Assembly (NCBI RefSeq): GCF_017353185.1
Contig: NZ_JAFMYV010000019.1
Span: 1-64,000, forward strand
Source: Fibrella rubiginis
GTDB lineage: Bacteria; Bacteroidota; Bacteroidia; Cytophagales; Spirosomataceae
DNA: 64,000 nt
Direction of reading: 5' to 3'
Positions 44,907 to 53,149 of the stretch are shown here, in pieces. A model generated the notes under the pieces. The model was not told the DNA's origin, did not search any database, and saw only the letters and a program-made list of their open reading frames with translations. The first letter of the stretch is position 1; each line of letters begins with the position of its first letter. Both the position numbers and the translations under genes were made by a program.

Positions 44907-44936
44907 TGTCCTTTTTCCTCTATTAAAAAAAGGACA
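44907..44936 (+). terminator. Terminator-like hairpin after the membrane protein gene
   Basis: TGTCCTTTTT and AAAAAGGACA pair in a 10-bp AT-rich stem right after the stop. There is no further T tract, so efficiency is doubtful. Confidence 0.5.
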
Positions 44937-44972
44937 TAAAAGACTATCTAGTAGGCTATTGGAGCCTTTTTC

Positions 44973-44991
44973 AGTACTATGGCATAGTACT
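44973..44991. repeat. Short palindrome AGTACTAT-GGC-ATAGTACT
   Basis: Perfect 8-bp arms with a 3-nt spacer in the gap between convergent genes. It could be an operator or a small terminator stem. Confidence 0.4.
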
Positions 44992-45071
44992 ATGGGCTGA
45001 CTCACTCAGTTATAATAAGCATGAGAAAGAAGCCAGCGACCCTACACGTTGGCCCCTTTCTTATGTGTCAG

Positions 45072-46664
45072 CTACGGATTAGGTCCAAGTAGAAAACTGC
45101 GTAATTCCTGCGCTCGAAGCTGCTGCGCTCTACTTGGTATCAGGCCGGATAGCGGCGAACGGCTACCTGTTTCGGCTGGGGTACTGATTACCGTCTGCGC
45201 CCGCTTCTCATCGCTGTTGTTGGTGGCCGATATACTACCCATCTGGTTAGCGGCAAGTGGTGAATAGGGCATGGGTAGTAGCACCTGGACGGGCTTTTTG
45301 TCAATAATAGCCGTGCCCATCAAATGAGGCACCCGGTTTTCTGCTGCTCCGCTCCCTTCCTTGCCCGCTGGCACATAGTAAATGTGGTTGGTATCGACCT
45401 GCTGAAACTGGATCACCGTACCGTCGGGGTTGCGGTGGCGTCTGCCCCGTAGGTCGGTTACGCTCATCAGGTTTGAGGCAATAACACCGGGCTTTTGAAT
45501 CGGGCGGCCTTCCTTATCATAGCCACCGTCTAGCAGTGGCGGTATGGCCGATTCAATACCCAATGATTTAACCATTGCCTCCCCGACGGGACCGCCAACA
45601 CCGGGGCCGCGTTTCACCGTCCTGCCATTGAGTAGTAAGGGCTGGCTGCTGATCTTGACCTCCTGTAGATTTTTCGGGTCGGGTGCCCAAATATGCTGCA
45701 CAATGCCAGCACTACCCGTACTGCCCCCTTTGGCCTCGGCCTGGGCTTTCTGAGCCTGCGCATCCTTTAGACTGACCTCGGCATTGGTACGCTGACGTTC
45801 CAGGCTCATGCCCTCCCGCTGGATAGCCAACCCCTGCCCCTGGTAGTTTAACGCCTGTTGCCGGAAGGCGTTTTGCTGGGCCTGCTCGGCGGCATCCCAC
45901 GGCGACTGCGAATCCATCTTCCAGGTTCGCCCACCTTGGTAGTTCACCCGGCGCATATAGTCCTGCGCCTCGGCGGGGGAGAGACCCTCGGACAGCAGGT
46001 GTCCGTAGAGATCATCCCGCGTCACCTCAAAGGCCCGTTGCTGGAGCTTGCCGTTCACCACCGTTGTCTGGCCGTACTGCCCTTTTGTGCTGTGGTTTTT
46101 GTCGAAGTAGTCCCACACGTTCTTGGGGGCATCGTAGGCGCCTCGGAAAACCAGCCGGTCGGTGCGTCCCTGCATATAGTCGAGGTAGTCTTTATCGAAG
46201 TCGCCCACGATGAGCTTCCCCTTCGCCTCAGCATCCTTGGCCAGGGCGTAGTTGGCTTTGGTTTGTAAAGCCTGCTGACGTAATGGATGAGCCAGCAGCT
46301 GTTTGGCGAACTGCTTGGCCAGGTAGTCGCCCCGCTCGCGACCATAACGGGTTACGTCACCTCCGTAATCATCGGTAATCTCTTTCTCCACTTGTTGCCG
46401 GAACGGCTCGGTGAGATTCAGGTTCAGCCGGGCTTTGTCGGGGGCAAGAAAATCCTGCTGATCGACGAGCGATAGGGTATTTTGCACGCTGGCTAAGGCG
46501 GTGCGTTTCTCCTCAGCAGCTTGAGCCGCCTGCTGCTGCTCCATCTGCATGAGCTGGAGATTCGCCGCTTTGTCAGCCCGCTCCTGGGCAAAGTTGCGGG
46601 TCGGCATGAGCGCCACGGCGAGGCCCGCTGAGAACCGGGGGTTGGGATTACCGAAAGGATTCAT
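45072..46664 (-). CDS. Large Gln/Ala-rich element protein, possible phage-type structural protein
   Basis: 530 residues. The N-terminus (MNPFGNPNPRFSAGLAVALM) is followed by a long coiled-coil segment rich in Q and A (LMQMEQQQAAQAAEEKRTAL), a middle region (YLDYMQGRTDRLVFRGAYDA, YGHLLSEGLSPAEAQDYMRR), a second Q/A/E-rich helix near residues 265-305, and a beta-rich C-terminal third (GRRHRNPDGTVIQFQQVDTN). No signal peptide and no enzyme motif. The composition and segment order recall internal or ejection proteins of phage virions, but I cannot name a family. Start at the ATG at 46664; a TTG lies two codons upstream. Confidence 0.65.
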   Translation of the reverse strand: MNPFGNPNPRFSAGLAVALMPTRNFAQERADKAANLQLMQMEQQQAAQAAEEKRTALASVQNTLSLVDQQDFLAPDKARLNLNLTEPFRQQVEKEITDDYGGDVTRYGRERGDYLAKQFAKQLLAHPLRQQALQTKANYALAKDAEAKGKLIVGDFDKDYLDYMQGRTDRLVFRGAYDAPKNVWDYFDKNHSTKGQYGQTTVVNGKLQQRAFEVTRDDLYGHLLSEGLSPAEAQDYMRRVNYQGGRTWKMDSQSPWDAAEQAQQNAFRQQALNYQGQGLAIQREGMSLERQRTNAEVSLKDAQAQKAQAEAKGGSTGSAGIVQHIWAPDPKNLQEVKISSQPLLLNGRTVKRGPGVGGPVGEAMVKSLGIESAIPPLLDGGYDKEGRPIQKPGVIASNLMSVTDLRGRRHRNPDGTVIQFQQVDTNHIYYVPAGKEGSGAAENRVPHLMGTAIIDKKPVQVLLPMPYSPLAANQMGSISATNNSDEKRAQTVISTPAETGSRSPLSGLIPSRAQQLRAQELRSFLLGPNP

Positions 46665-46694
46665 AAGCAAGGGGAATAGTTGGTTGGTAAGGGG

Positions 46695-46880
46695 TTAGTA
46701 AAGGTGAGAGACCCGCTCGAAGGCTTCTTTCGCTTCGGCATAGGTGAAGGCTTTGTATCTTGTGGAGCCGGGGTAGTGCTGGCCTGCCTCATAGACCTGA
46801 TACGGCTTTCGTGCGGAGTAGGCGGCGCACAGTATCCACGTTCTACCGATGGCGTCAACAAATCGTTTTGCCGCGATCAT
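46695..46880 (-). CDS. Small basic element protein
   Basis: 61 residues starting at the ATG at 46880: MIAAKRFVDAIGRTWILCAA, then SARKPYQVYEAGQHYPGS and TYAEAKEAFERVSHLY. A compact beta-beta-alpha arrangement is likely. It lies between the 532-residue and DUF3987 genes on the same strand. The plus-strand frame covering the same bases is less convincing. Confidence 0.5.
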   Translation of the reverse strand: MIAAKRFVDAIGRTWILCAAYSARKPYQVYEAGQHYPGSTRYKAFTYAEAKEAFERVSHLY

Positions 46881-46899
46881 ACTACAGTTGTTAATCAGC

Positions 46900-46991
46900 C
46901 CAAATGCGTAAGGTGACACGCCGACAAAACCGACAAAACCCACGAATTGCCCTTTTGTCGGTTCTGTCGGTACGTCGTCTTACGCATTTGG
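46900..46991. repeat. Long inverted repeat at the 3' end of the DUF3987 gene
   Basis: 39-bp arms (46900-46938 and 46953-46991) with about six mismatches: outer CCAAATGCGTAAG, inner CCGACAAAACCGACAAAA, a 9-nt quasi-repeat. The right arm contains the last codons and stop of the DUF3987 gene. A probable terminator, built like the chromosomal inverted repeats. Confidence 0.75.
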
Positions 46992-49409
46992 TAAGAAGGA
47001 CGGGTGGATAGCATACGTGGGTGACTCGGGCCTACCGGTGCCTGGGGCATCAGATGTTGATTCCCGTAGGCAGTACCGGGCAATCAATTCACCAATGGCT
47101 GTTTCGACCTGTTCAGTAGTCTTTAGGTGACTCCATCCCATCCGTACTATGTCGCGAACCTTGAAGCCGTCAGATAGCTTACCTCGGCGTATTTCGGTTA
47201 AGATTCGGGTAGCCCCTTCGATACTGACGGTATCGAGTAAGCCATAGATGCGCCGGGCATGGCTCATGAGATAGTCACACCACCGTACGGCCATTGCTGC
47301 GGCTTCCACAGAAACACCCTTGGGTTCACTATCCGAATCAGCACAATTCACCACATGAAAAATCAGGGCCAACGAGGGCATCAGGCTTCTATACTTGGTA
47401 AAATGTTCGAGTAACAACCCTTGCTCAGCAGGTAGTACAACCGTTTCCCATGCGGTGAGCCATTCCCTAAAAATGGCCTGCGCTTCTGGCGCAAAGCGGG
47501 TATATGGGAAGCGGTTATACTCGTCGGCGGCGTACCCGATTTCCCCCAAATCCATATCGGCTATCTTACGAATCAACGTAAAGGCCCTGTCTCTGGCTGG
47601 CTTGTCGGGTACATCGTCGGTATAGCTCCAATTGGCACGATCCGGGAAAACGGCCAACTGTAACCGCTGCACGAAACCATCGTTTTCGTAGCCGGTAGCG
47701 GCTTGAAGATAACCCAGCAGTTTAGCCGGCTGGATACCTCCCAGCAGGGACACACACACGTTCTTAATATGCATGGTCCCACGCCCGATACGGTCAATGC
47801 TCGTGCCTCCGTTGCCGTTCCAGGCTTCCAGATAGAACGCCCGGTCTTGCTCGTGTCCCGCCCGGTCCCAGCCTGCTAGTAGGCCGGTTAGCTCATCCCG
47901 GAATTGAAGAAGCCCGTTAGGGTTTTCATTGAGCAACTCGCCCAACTTTTCTACGGTCGCGTCAGATGTCATATATCGCCGTTCTGTGGGCTTCTCCGGT
48001 GCCTCTGGATAGTCGACGGCATTGCTTACTATCTTTCCCTTAAGCCGGTCTTGCTCCTGCGATAGGTAGACCTTTTTCTGTGCCTCGTAAGTAATCTGGC
48101 CCGCCTGGTAACGAAGTTGCTGCTGTTCGTGGTCTTCCATTGATTCCGTAATCAGCCGGTTCAGGGGCTTTAGCACCTCGGCTACCGACGGGGTTTTTAG
48201 CGCCGATGGTTCACCGATAACAGCCCCCCATAGGTTAGGTACGATTGTCCAGTCGTCATTGGCTTTGGGCTTAATAGCGAGCCGGGTACCAACTAGTGAT
48301 GATAACATCACTACGGCCGCCGAAGCCGTAAAATCGAGGGGGCATTTCATCCGGTGGGCAATGTCAGCCAGCCACGGCCGGAGCGGTTCGGGCAACATGT
48401 CGCTTTCCAGCTTCGGCACGGTTGGCAGTTCTGGTTTAAGCGGTACGGGTTGCGGCCACTCCTGAGGATGCGTAGTGTGGTGCGAGTGCTGGTAGGTAGA
48501 ACGATAATCGGCGGCGTCTGTAATCGGCTGGGTCTTGCCTGCCTCAATTTGCTTTCTGATCTTCCGGCAATCGCTCTCGTAGCTTTTATCATCCTGCCAT
48601 GTCCAGACGGCACCTTCCAGCGCAGAAATAACAGCCGACTCATCGACTAGCCCCCCCGCGATATATCCCCCAGCCAGATAAGCAAATTTGCAAAGCACCT
48701 CGTTTCTTTTGCCTGCGGGGGCGGCTTCGATCTGACTAACCCAATCCCCTACGTCGGCTCTGTCTAATCCATGTTTGTTTGAACGAGTGCGTTCTGACTC
48801 GACTGGTGGAGCCTGCTGTTTGCTGACGGGTACAGCGTATTCATCCGCTAACGGCATTATCGAGCTGTCAGCGTTGTAATAGACATTGGGATCGTGGGGC
48901 AGAAAACAGAGCCGATCCACGTTCTTACCGCTGGCGTCGAGTTCGGTCTCGGTAACGCCGTAGCAGTCCCGGTAGTAGTCGGACAGTTGCCGAAAAAATG
49001 CCTCGTGCGCATCTCCGGTCGGGCAGTCGATCTTAACCACGCACTTCAAGCCATTACCCGACGGGGAGATAAATAGCACATGGGTAAACTCATCGGTCAC
49101 TAGCTGCTTTCTAAGTGCAGTTAACCGTTCGGGCGGCAACTTGTCAAAGTCAGTACAGATAAGCCCGCTATGGGTCTGCAAATTGGCTTTGGCGCGAGTG
49201 GGCCCAAATTCGCCCGACCACGTAACGGCCACGAAACCCGTCTTTTTGTAGGTCGCTTTCGCCTCGGCATCAGGCAGTGCCCGAAGATGTTCCGTCTGTG
49301 GCTGGTACTTGGTTGAAGCAATTCGCTGAACCAGTACGACGGGGGTAGCCTGAACTTCGTAGGGCTGGTTCGTCAGCGCGTTCTTAAACACCGATAGGTT
49401 AGGCTGCAT
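46980..49409 (-). CDS. BT4734/VirE N-terminal plus DUF3987 replication protein (primase-helicase type)
   Basis: 809 residues. The N-terminal domain (about 35-190) is the BT4734-like prim-pol relative: VAVTWSGEFGPTRAKANLQT, HSGLICTDFDKLP, THVLFISPSGNGLKCVVKID, KNVDRLCFLPHDPNVYY. A VirE/PriCT-like middle follows (about 225-300). The DUF3987 domain (about 345-760) has a Walker A-like GEPSALKTPSVAEVL and FRDELTGLLAGWDRAGHEQD (Walker B position). Such proteins are thought to prime or unwind DNA for replication of Bacteroidota mobile elements. It overlaps the upstream 112-residue gene by 11 nt, so the two are probably translated together. Confidence 0.88.
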   Translation of the reverse strand: MQPNLSVFKNALTNQPYEVQATPVVLVQRIASTKYQPQTEHLRALPDAEAKATYKKTGFVAVTWSGEFGPTRAKANLQTHSGLICTDFDKLPPERLTALRKQLVTDEFTHVLFISPSGNGLKCVVKIDCPTGDAHEAFFRQLSDYYRDCYGVTETELDASGKNVDRLCFLPHDPNVYYNADSSIMPLADEYAVPVSKQQAPPVESERTRSNKHGLDRADVGDWVSQIEAAPAGKRNEVLCKFAYLAGGYIAGGLVDESAVISALEGAVWTWQDDKSYESDCRKIRKQIEAGKTQPITDAADYRSTYQHSHHTTHPQEWPQPVPLKPELPTVPKLESDMLPEPLRPWLADIAHRMKCPLDFTASAAVVMLSSLVGTRLAIKPKANDDWTIVPNLWGAVIGEPSALKTPSVAEVLKPLNRLITESMEDHEQQQLRYQAGQITYEAQKKVYLSQEQDRLKGKIVSNAVDYPEAPEKPTERRYMTSDATVEKLGELLNENPNGLLQFRDELTGLLAGWDRAGHEQDRAFYLEAWNGNGGTSIDRIGRGTMHIKNVCVSLLGGIQPAKLLGYLQAATGYENDGFVQRLQLAVFPDRANWSYTDDVPDKPARDRAFTLIRKIADMDLGEIGYAADEYNRFPYTRFAPEAQAIFREWLTAWETVVLPAEQGLLLEHFTKYRSLMPSLALIFHVVNCADSDSEPKGVSVEAAAMAVRWCDYLMSHARRIYGLLDTVSIEGATRILTEIRRGKLSDGFKVRDIVRMGWSHLKTTEQVETAIGELIARYCLRESTSDAPGTGRPESPTYAIHPSFLPNA

Positions 49410-49737
49410 GGCGTGAAGCCTTTGCGCGGGCGAATCGAGACGCCCACAAGTTGCGAGCGGGGGTTAACCCATAGTCGGTATCGTCGCGGTCGGCGGGGTA
49501 CGCTGGCGGGGTTGTGGTCAACGACTCAGCGTAGATTTTCACCTCGGCTAAAAAGTCGGCTAAGGCCTCGTCAGCCCCAACGTAAACCGGCACCTCGCTA
49601 CGGTTATCATACGCCTTTACGGTGCCGTAGCGAGCGTACATACGGGGTATGGCGGGGTTTGTCAAACCCTCGTTTCGGAGAACGTAAAAACATTCCGTTC
49701 TTCCTATAAAAGATGTTGGAAAGCTGGTAACTTGCAT
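49399..49737 (-). CDS. Small element protein upstream of the DUF3987 gene
   Basis: 112 residues: MQVTSFPTSFIGRTECFYVL, VKAYDNRSEVPVYVGADEAL, ADFLAEVKIYAESLTTTPP, ending WASRFARAKASRHAA. No motif is recognised. The 11-nt overlap with the replication gene suggests a linked role. Confidence 0.6.
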   Translation of the reverse strand: MQVTSFPTSFIGRTECFYVLRNEGLTNPAIPRMYARYGTVKAYDNRSEVPVYVGADEALADFLAEVKIYAESLTTTPPAYPADRDDTDYGLTPARNLWASRFARAKASRHAA

Positions 49738-49863
49738 TGGAAATCATAAAGTTAATAAGCCGTAGCCGGGGGGCGCGGCTCTTTTGTTTTCTACTTTGTG
49801 GGGGCGGTAGGTCGCTGAGATTCGCGGACCAGTATGAGGGCTACGATAGCCAACTCGAACACG

Positions 49864-50220
49864 TCAAATGCCGTCATTGCCAAACGAGGCTAACCAGTTT
49901 TGCAGGGCCGGCAAGGTGCTGACTACATGAACCGGGGTGCCCTTCTCCTGCGGGGCGGTTAGTGGCTGTTTCCCTCCTGGCATCGGGGCGAACACGCGAA
50001 ACTGTCGGCGGCCAATGTTGGCCCGGAAAAGCATGCCTGAGCTGTCGGTCAGTTTACCGACGTGCCAGACCTGGCCGCCGTTGCCGCGTATTGTGTTGGC
50101 TATATCGAGTAGCAGAACGGGGGCGTCTCTACGGTTTTCGGGGTCAGGCTGGGCTGGGCCGAATGGTAGGCTGTCAGCCTCAAAATCTAATCCGAACAAT
50201 GGAAAGCCGTTGCTGCTCAT
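49864..50220 (-). CDS. Small element protein coupled to the HTH gene
   Basis: 118 residues: GFPLFGLDFEADSLPFG, NRRDAPVLLLDIANTIRGNG, GQVWHVGKLTDSSGMLFRAN and a C-terminal helix ALQNWLASFGND. Unknown function. The ATG at 50220 overlaps the stop of the HTH gene by 4 nt (ATGA), indicating translational coupling; the frame itself extends further upstream. Confidence 0.6.
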   Translation of the reverse strand: MSSNGFPLFGLDFEADSLPFGPAQPDPENRRDAPVLLLDIANTIRGNGGQVWHVGKLTDSSGMLFRANIGRRQFRVFAPMPGGKQPLTAPQEKGTPVHVVSTLPALQNWLASFGNDGI

Positions 50221-50513
50221 GCCTCGCTGGTGGTTGCCCGTTTGCCTTCGTTCAACCAAGCGACTAGTTCCGACCGATTAAAGGTCAACCGGTTTCCTCT
50301 TTTCGAGTGTGGTATTTTGCGTTGCCCAACAAGCGCATAAATGCGGGCCTCTGAAAGCCTGGTTACAGTGCAGGCTAATTTTACCCCTCCTACCTCGTCC
50401 GGTACGCCGTGGCTAGGCTGTGCTGCCATGAGGGCATAAAGCTGGTCTATTTTCTGGCCTATAGCGTAAATGGCTGCGGGCAACTGGTCGAATGAAAAAG
50501 CCTCTTTTTGCAT
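50217..50513 (-). CDS. Excisionase-like helix-turn-helix protein
   Basis: 98 residues: an N-terminal helix (FDQLPAAIYAIGQKIDQLYA) followed by a MerR/Xis-type HTH of the HTH_17 kind (LSEARIYALVGQRKIPHSKR, GNRLTFNRSELVAWLNEGKR). It probably binds DNA near att sites or controls the replication operon, as such proteins do in related elements. Its ATG lies in one arm of a perfect 14-bp inverted repeat, and three direct repeats lie upstream. Confidence 0.82.
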   Translation of the reverse strand: MQKEAFSFDQLPAAIYAIGQKIDQLYALMAAQPSHGVPDEVGGVKLACTVTRLSEARIYALVGQRKIPHSKRGNRLTFNRSELVAWLNEGKRATTSEA

Positions 50514-50549
50514 TGGTTATCGTTGATTGATTCCGATGCAAAAAGAGGC
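50500..50549 (-). promoter_or_regulatory. Hairpin that covers the HTH gene start codon
   Basis: GCCTCTTTTTGCAT (50500-50513) and ATGCAAAAAGAGGC (50536-50549) are perfect inverted complements with a 22-nt loop. In the minus-strand mRNA the ATG and the next four codons pair with the upstream copy, so folding would hide the start. Confidence 0.65.
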
Positions 50550-50559
50550 GGTAATGGAT

Positions 50560-50587
50560 TGGCAATACAGTGGCAATATTGGCAATA
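50560..50587. repeat. Three direct repeats TGGCAATA upstream of the HTH gene
   Basis: TGGCAATA at 50560, 50571 and 50580, with spacing of 11 and 9. The position upstream of the HTH operon suits binding sites for its product. Confidence 0.55.
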
Positions 50588-50595
50588 GCCTACTA

Positions 50596-51693
50596 CTAAC
50601 AAGATTCTGATAGGCCAAAATCTCTAAAGTAAGAGGCAGGGCCTCTCTTTGAAAAATTGGTTTTCGTCACTGTGCGATCCTGCCCAGAGTACTTGTTAAG
50701 AAAGACGGCGCGAATGAAATCAATAAATGAATCATGTATTCGACGTGTACCGTAGAGTTCACTATGGAGCCTGTGAAAAGTCTTACTAATATGCCCCGTA
50801 GGGATGTCTATTTGAGTAATGGGTTTGATGTTTTCAGGTATGACGTCTTCTAGCGCGAGGTGGTCAGCATAATTAATTAGTCGCTCAAAATCTTCACTAC
50901 TCATGATTGGCTGTTTCTGCGGGTTAAGACCACTCAATGGGGCAAGTATTGACCGCACACACCCTTTCTTTCTCTCGGCCTCGTCATTGGCTGGCCGTGT
51001 GTCGGCTACAGCTTGAACAGGCGTTTGCTCATTTGTAAGGGGAGTTGGTTGTGTAGTTTCCGTACTTACTTGGCTTGATGGTTTCAGGACTTCGATTCGA
51101 TCACTAAGCCCAATGCAGAACGAGCACCACTGTAGCCAGTAGCCTTTCACCTGCCTAAACGCTATTGCATTCTGCTTGAATACTTCATTTTCATACAACT
51201 TGTCAATAGAGAAGAACTCGTATGAAGTGCCTAACCAGAAAGCATATTCCCTTTCATGTGGTAACGGTTCAGAGGCCGCCATGTGCATACCATCAAAATC
51301 TATATCCTCAAAGTCTGCACCCGCTGGTAAGACTTCCTCACGTACTACAGGATAGCCTTCTAGTCGTTGATTGATTTCTTTTGCCTGCTCAATATATTTA
51401 TCGAACCAAAGGCTTAGCTGGTTCGTGTACAATAGTCGCTGCCTGTCGGTAGAGTGCGCCATGTGCAGTGCGTTACGCTCTAACTCGGTATAGGCCCTTT
51501 CCTGTAGCGCGAGCACTTTTTCCATACGAGGCCATAGGTTTACTTTTGCGTCGTGTGGATTTAAGAGGCTGGGTTGGCGTAGCAGAAACTCGTCCCCCCG
51601 ACTGACAATAGAATTGCCTACTTCTTTTAGTACGTCTACTAATTGGTCAAATTCCGTACTGGTGAACAGAATCCGGCTATCTGTTGTATTCAT
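50596..51693 (-). CDS. Element protein of unknown function next to the integrase
   Basis: 365 residues, soluble. N-terminal helical part (FDQLVDVLKEVGNSIVSRGD, EKVLALQERAYTELERNALH), middle WLGTSYEFFSIDKLYENEVF and YWLQWCSFCIGLSDRIEVLK, a low-complexity linker (SQVSTETTQPTPLTNEQT), then a conserved-looking C-terminal domain (SSEDFERLINYADHLALED, FHRLHSELYGTRRIHDSFID, FIRAVFLNKYSGQDRTVTKT). The C-terminal part resembles proteins found beside integrases in Bacteroidota elements, possibly of the RteC kind, but I do not recognise it with certainty. Confidence 0.65.
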   Translation of the reverse strand: MNTTDSRILFTSTEFDQLVDVLKEVGNSIVSRGDEFLLRQPSLLNPHDAKVNLWPRMEKVLALQERAYTELERNALHMAHSTDRQRLLYTNQLSLWFDKYIEQAKEINQRLEGYPVVREEVLPAGADFEDIDFDGMHMAASEPLPHEREYAFWLGTSYEFFSIDKLYENEVFKQNAIAFRQVKGYWLQWCSFCIGLSDRIEVLKPSSQVSTETTQPTPLTNEQTPVQAVADTRPANDEAERKKGCVRSILAPLSGLNPQKQPIMSSEDFERLINYADHLALEDVIPENIKPITQIDIPTGHISKTFHRLHSELYGTRRIHDSFIDFIRAVFLNKYSGQDRTVTKTNFSKRGPASYFRDFGLSESC

Positions 51694-51710
51694 GGTGCTG
51701 TTATTGATTT

Positions 51711-51750
51711 GCCCCCGGCTCGATGTGGTAGTTGAGTCGGGGGCTTTTTT
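51711..51750 (+). terminator. Terminator-like hairpin pointing toward the integrase
   Basis: GCCCCCG and CGGGGGC (20-nt loop) followed by six T on the plus strand. The flanking genes are on the minus strand, so it would stop antisense transcription into the integrase gene, or act as an attenuator when read from int. Confidence 0.55.
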
Positions 51751-51781
51751 GAGCCTGAACAGTCGCTACTACTGCAAGGGT

Positions 51782-53146
51782 TCAGAGTAGGAAGTCATAG
51801 GCGGCATCGACGGTATCAGAGGCGAATGAATCCAGGTATACGGCGGTAACGGCTTCGGTCTGGTGGCCCATCATTTCACTGATGACCGCCGTTGCTACAC
51901 CGGACTTCTTAAGACTGGTTGCGAACGAGTGGCGGGCGGTATAGGTGGTTAGCGGGGTAGTGATACCGCACTGCTCACCGATGGTTTTAAGATCGCTGTT
52001 GACCTGGCCTAGTATCTTGTGTGTTCGGTTCTTAATCTGGTTCGCGTTCTTATGTGTAGTCGCGTTCAGGATCGGAAAAACGTAACTCTCAGCGCCGTTG
52101 CCCGTTTCAGGTTGGTAAGCATCAATAATGGCTTTGGCTGGCCCCAACAACCGTAGAGCGAACTTGCCCCCCGTTTTCTGTCGAACGTAGCTTAGGCGGC
52201 TGTTTCCGTCGCTGTCCGTCGTAACGTTTTTCCACCGTAAAGCGGCGAGGTCTACAAAGTTGATGCCCCCGCAATAGAAGGAGAATAGAAACACCTCCTT
52301 AGCCAGTTTCAGCCGTTCGACCTGGGCGTCGTTTTGCTGGGCCGCCCATTTGCCGGTAGCGGTTCCCGCTGGCTGATAGTTCTCGATTAGCCGTATGTCG
52401 TCGCGGCTAACGGCTCGTTTCACCGTCGATGTATCGAACTTGCCTACGCTGAACTTGTGCCGTTCGGCCACGTTGCGGGCGAAGGGGTAATGGTCGGATT
52501 TAGTTACGCCCTCAGCAATGGCTTTGTTGAGCACAGCCCGTAACGTGCGATACCGATTTGATAACGTGGTGTCGGTGTTACCCCGCCCGCGTAGGTACGT
52601 TTCCAGCCGATTACAGAAAGCAACGTTGATAGCATCGAATGGGATGTCTGAGGGGTCGGCCTCGCATTCCTGCTCGTGACAAAGAAAGTCCGCTACCTGG
52701 TTTCTGAGGTCCCGGTAAACGGTGCTGTTGCCTACCTGCTTAGCCGTTACCATAGCGGCTACCAATTCATCTATGTAGGTAAGTAGCTTAACACGTCTGG
52801 CCTGCTTACGCCCTTCGATGGCTTTCACGGCAACGGCTTTGGCGTCGTGCTGCTCGTCGGCTCCGGCCAATGAGTTTGCTGCATCGGCGTACTTGCGTTC
52901 CCATTCGGCCAGCTTCATTATAAACTGTTCCCGGTAAGGTTCAGGGTAGCTTTTGCGAATCTCTTTCTTCGCCTCGTTCCAGTATTTAGGGTGAAGACTC
53001 AGGCCCGTAGCAATGTACTTTAGCTTACGGTTCTTCGATATGCGAACCATAAACGGGTGACTACCGTCGGCCAAGGTTTTGCTGGTGTAATAGACCGTCT
53101 TCACCGTCGCCTTTCCCTCTTTGTGGTCTGTGCTTGTGCGTGCCAT
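51782..53146 (-). CDS. Tyrosine recombinase (integrase) of the element
   Basis: 454 residues: an arm-binding N-terminal domain (HPFMVRISKNRKLKYIATGL), a SAM-like core-binding domain (about 120-230) and a catalytic domain (about 250-450). Visible active-site parts are KTGGKFALRLL (beta-strand lysine), YTARHSFATSL (second Arg; Y replaces the usual His of HxxR), GHQTEAV, and the nucleophile Y in VTAVYLDSF. Where the first catalytic Arg is expected (SFYxRGM) the sequence is SFYCGGINFVDL, so that Arg appears to be Gly. The start is the ATG at 53146, and the arm-type repeats and att core lie just beyond it. Confidence 0.9.
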   Translation of the reverse strand: MARTSTDHKEGKATVKTVYYTSKTLADGSHPFMVRISKNRKLKYIATGLSLHPKYWNEAKKEIRKSYPEPYREQFIMKLAEWERKYADAANSLAGADEQHDAKAVAVKAIEGRKQARRVKLLTYIDELVAAMVTAKQVGNSTVYRDLRNQVADFLCHEQECEADPSDIPFDAINVAFCNRLETYLRGRGNTDTTLSNRYRTLRAVLNKAIAEGVTKSDHYPFARNVAERHKFSVGKFDTSTVKRAVSRDDIRLIENYQPAGTATGKWAAQQNDAQVERLKLAKEVFLFSFYCGGINFVDLAALRWKNVTTDSDGNSRLSYVRQKTGGKFALRLLGPAKAIIDAYQPETGNGAESYVFPILNATTHKNANQIKNRTHKILGQVNSDLKTIGEQCGITTPLTTYTARHSFATSLKKSGVATAVISEMMGHQTEAVTAVYLDSFASDTVDAAYDFLL

Positions 53147-53149
53147 AGT

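Noticed and set aside
46680..46916. Plus-strand 78-codon frame opposite the 61-residue element gene
   Set aside because: It runs against all neighbouring genes and looks less protein-like than the minus-strand frame.
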